43,818 nt of DNA from DAIPJH01 sp036770365. GTDB taxonomy: Bacteria; Pseudomonadota; Alphaproteobacteria; Rickettsiales; UBA998. Below the pieces are notes generated by a model. The model saw nothing but the letters and a program-made list of their open reading frames with translations. It made no database searches and had not been told where the DNA came from. The translations under genes and the position numbers were made by a program. Every line of letters starts with the position of its first letter. The first letter of the stretch is position 1. Location of the stretch: NCBI GenBank assembly GCA_036770365.1, contig DAIPJH010000016.1:1-43818 (forward strand), read 5' to 3'. Below are positions 42,163-43,818 of this stretch, piece by piece.

Positions 42163-42591
42163 TTACTCCACTACTTCCAAGCCCATAGATACTGCAGTGC
42201 CACGAATCATTTGGCTGGCTGCATCAATCGTATGTGCATTCAAATCTTTCATTTTCGCCGCAGCGATCTCACGCACTTGATCCATCGTTACTTTTCCTGC
42301 AACAGCTTTGCCAGGGGTTTGAGAACCCTTTGCAAGTTTCGCTGCTTTTTTCAGGAAGTAAGACACTGGAGGTGTCTTCGTAATAAATGTAAACGAACGA
42401 TCCGCATATACTGTGATCACCACAGGAGTAGGGATGCCCGGTTCCATTGATTGCGTCGCAGCATTAAACGCTTTGCAAAACTCCATAATATTTACACCGC
42501 GTTGTCCCAATGCTGGACCAATCGGTGGAGACGGGTTGGCTTTCCCCGATGCGATTTGCAACTTAATATAGCCAGTAATCTTCTTTGCCAT
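42163..42591 (-). CDS. rplK: 50S ribosomal protein L11
   Basis: L11 is at the base of the GTPase-associated centre and is needed for RelA activation in many bacteria. The 142-residue protein shows KLQIASGKANPSPPIGPALGQRGVNIMEFCKAFNAAT, the proline-rich switch, and the C-terminal RNA-binding domain with KTPPVSYFLKKAA and IDAASQMIRGTAVSMGLEV. An aagg site precedes the ATG. Confidence 0.98.
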   Translation of the reverse strand: MAKKITGYIKLQIASGKANPSPPIGPALGQRGVNIMEFCKAFNAATQSMEPGIPTPVVITVYADRSFTFITKTPPVSYFLKKAAKLAKGSQTPGKAVAGKVTMDQVREIAAAKMKDLNAHTIDAASQMIRGTAVSMGLEVVE

Positions 42592-42648
42592 GACCTAACC
42601 TTTGTCGTACCTTTCTTCCAATGGGCGCAAACCCTGAAAAGGGCGCGA

Positions 42649-42676
42649 AATATAGACTACAATTCTAAAAATACAA
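42649..42676 (-). promoter_or_regulatory. Candidate promoter for rplKAJL–rpoBC
   Basis: On the minus strand TTGTAT (42676-42671) and TATATT (42654-42649) are 16 bases apart, in the 153-bp nusG–rplK gap and about 58 bases before the rplK ATG. The -10 matches five of six and the -35 four of six. The position agrees with the L11 promoter of other bacteria. Confidence 0.4.
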
Positions 42677-42744
42677 ACACTTTTTTTAACTTTATGATGT
42701 GCGGCACATTTGCGGCCGTACAACAATATGAAAAATAAGTGAAA

Positions 42745-43284
42745 TCAAACTTTTTCTACCTGAGAGTATTGAAGTTCAACAGGAGTTGCGCGTCCAAAGA
42801 TAGTTACCGCCACTTTGAGGCGTTCTTTTTCTTCGTCAATTTCCTCAACAATTCCAACGAACGATTCAAATGGCCCATCCACCACTTTGACCTGTTCGCC
42901 AGTTTCAAAGACCACGCCCTGCTTAGGCCGATCCAACCCATCTTCCACTTGACGGAAAATACGCATTGCTTCTGCTTCCGTGATAGGTTGAGGGCGATTG
43001 CCGCCACCACCTAAAAACCCTGTGACCTTTGGCACGCTTTTTACAAGCTGCCATGTGGTGTCATTCATGGCCATTTTAACCAAGATATAACCAGGAAAAA
43101 ATTTGCGTTCGGACGCAACTTTTTTGCCTCGGCGCACCTCAAGTACGTTTTCAGTCGGCACAATCACCTGCTCAATGGCATCAGACATGCCATGCTGCGC
43201 AGCTTGCTCCTGAATGGTCTGAGCCACTTTTTTCTCAAACCCAGAATGTGCGTGTAAAATATACCAACGTTTAGGTGTCGTCAT
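42745..43284 (-). CDS. nusG: Transcription termination/antitermination factor NusG
   Basis: NusG binds RNA polymerase beta' through its NGN domain and links to Rho or S10 through its KOW domain. The 179-residue protein has RWYILHAHSGFEKKVAQTIQEQA, FFPGYILVKMAMNDTTWQLVKSVPKVTGFLG (NGN) and the C-terminal KOW segment GEQVKVVDGPFESFVGIVEEIDEEKERLKVAVTIFGRATPVEL. A gagaggtaag site precedes the ATG. It follows secE by 51 bases. Confidence 0.98.
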   Translation of the reverse strand: MTTPKRWYILHAHSGFEKKVAQTIQEQAAQHGMSDAIEQVIVPTENVLEVRRGKKVASERKFFPGYILVKMAMNDTTWQLVKSVPKVTGFLGGGGNRPQPITEAEAMRIFRQVEDGLDRPKQGVVFETGEQVKVVDGPFESFVGIVEEIDEEKERLKVAVTIFGRATPVELQYSQVEKV

Positions 43285-43335
43285 GTCTTACCTCTCTGGC
43301 GTACCAGATCTTATTTATCTAAATCTTATCGAGTC

Positions 43336-43530
43336 TTAAATGCCCAATCCAAGCACCCATTGGACGCCCCATTGAGCAACATTATCTACCACGAGTAGGA
43401 ACACGGATGCGATTGACGCAAGGACCAGTACCATCGTGGTCGAAATCATTGTTTCTTTACGTGTTGGCCACACTACCCGCGACACTTCTTGTCGCACTTC
43501 GCGTATGAACTTAGCTGGATTCAATGCCAC
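43336..43530 (-). CDS. secE: Protein translocase subunit SecE (single-helix form)
   Basis: SecE clamps SecY in the translocon. The 64-residue protein has the short form of most bacteria: an amphipathic N-terminal part with KFIREVRQEVSRVVWPTRKETM, then one transmembrane helix. It starts with GTG at 43530 (MALNPAKF), preceded by gagagtggg. Its partner SecY is encoded at 9592-10932. Confidence 0.95.
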   Translation of the reverse strand: MALNPAKFIREVRQEVSRVVWPTRKETMISTTMVLVLASIASVFLLVVDNVAQWGVQWVLGLGI

Positions 43531-43640
43531 GACCCACTCTCACTTCTTGTTGCTACGTTTTACGTACGCAGCGATTATATCTATGCCGCGACATCAAGCA
43601 TGAAGCCATGCTAAATGGTGCAGACGGATTTGCCTTAGAT

Positions 43641-43716
43641 TGGCAGGGGCGACAGGGTTCGAACCCGTGGCCTGCGGTTTTGGAGACCGCCGCTCTACCA
43701 GCTGAGCTACACCCCT
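43641..43716 (-). tRNA. trnW: tRNA-Trp (CCA anticodon)
   Basis: The minus strand gives a full 76-nt cloverleaf: acceptor AGGGGTG pairing with CGCCCCT, D-arm GCTCAGCTGGTAGAGC, anticodon arm GCGGT-CTCCAAA-ACCGC with anticodon CCA at 43681-43683, T-arm with GGGTTCGAACCC, discriminator G and an encoded 3' CCA. It lies directly upstream of secE, the usual place for tRNA-Trp in alphaproteobacteria, where tuf commonly precedes it beyond the right edge. Confidence 0.97.
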
Positions 43717-43776
43717 AGACCTAAGTGACGGTGATTAAAGGGACACACAGCCAACCCTTGTAGTAAAACATAACGA

Positions 43777-43803
43777 GAGGGGAACGCCAAGGCGTTACCC
43801 CTC
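43777..43803 (-). terminator. Strong hairpin upstream of tRNA-Trp
   Basis: GAGGGGAACGCC and GGCGTTACCCCTC pair as two 6-bp blocks with one bulged A around an AA loop. Read on the minus strand it lies about 60 bases before the tRNA and is probably the end of the preceding gene. The T-tract is poor, so it may be a processing hairpin instead. Confidence 0.45.
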
Positions 43804-43818
43804 CCGCAATAGGTATGT

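Noticed and set aside
1..43818. CRISPR array, prophage, insertion sequence or toxin–antitoxin genes
   Set aside because: No regularly spaced direct repeats, transposase, integrase or small paired toxin genes were seen; the content is conserved housekeeping.

Overview
The window is a chromosomal housekeeping segment of an alphaproteobacterium of moderate G+C. Indicators are the gene content and order (tRNA-Trp–secE–nusG–rplKAJL–rpoBC; rplQ–degP–rarA–crcB–rluC–atp12; a PccB/PccA pair; guaB followed by an RsmB/NOP methyltransferase), an Atp12-type F1 chaperone, a zinc-LID adenylate kinase and alphaproteobacterial-type protein sequences. I cannot place the lineage more precisely. I see no phage, insertion sequence, integrase or CRISPR array.

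Layout. Bases 21-14038 (+) carry a complete S10–spc–alpha series: rpsJ, rplC, rplD, rplW, rplB, rpsS, rplV, rpsC, then a 106-bp gap with a hairpin, rplP, rpmC, rpsQ, rplN, rplX, rplE, rpsN, rpsH, rplF, rplR, rpsE, rpmD, rplO, secY, adk, then a likely promoter, rpsM, rpsK, rpoA, rplQ and a strong terminator. Bases 14170-19110 (+) hold a periplasmic HtrA-type protease, rarA, the fluoride channel gene crcB, an RluC-type pseudouridine synthase and atp12, with two related G-rich palindromic repeats in the intergenic gaps. Bases 19248-23180 (+) encode the beta and alpha subunits of a biotin-dependent acyl-CoA (probably propionyl-CoA) carboxylase followed by an overlapping acylphosphatase gene. Bases 23181-23870 have no recognised gene and look regulatory, with candidate NrdR boxes, a promoter and hairpins. 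Class Ia ribonucleotide reductase (nrdA, nrdB) follows, ending in a terminator. Next come guaB, an rRNA cytosine methyltransferase, an M23 peptidase and an overlapping bactofilin gene, ending at a terminator near 31720.

From 31860 to the right edge everything is on the minus strand: rpoC, rpoB, rplL, rplJ, rplA, rplK, nusG, secE and tRNA-Trp. The two transcription/translation clusters therefore converge on a gap with two terminators. In many alphaproteobacteria rpoBC is followed in the same direction by rpsL-rpsG-fusA-tuf and then rpsJ, so this arrangement suggests an inversion or relocation.

Most of the window is ordinary, highly conserved sequence. The best leads are non-coding: (1) the nrdA upstream region, where a near-consensus NrdR box and a degenerate partner exactly 31 bp upstream straddle a promoter -10 element, with a second such pair further upstream and a ~340-nt structured leader; (2) four consecutive hairpins between rplL and rpoB; (3) the terminator-like hairpin that splits the S10 operon between rpsC and rplP; (4) the intergenic palindromic repeats. 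The M23 peptidase–bactofilin pair is a likely cell-shape module. I did not find a convincing wholly new multi-gene system.
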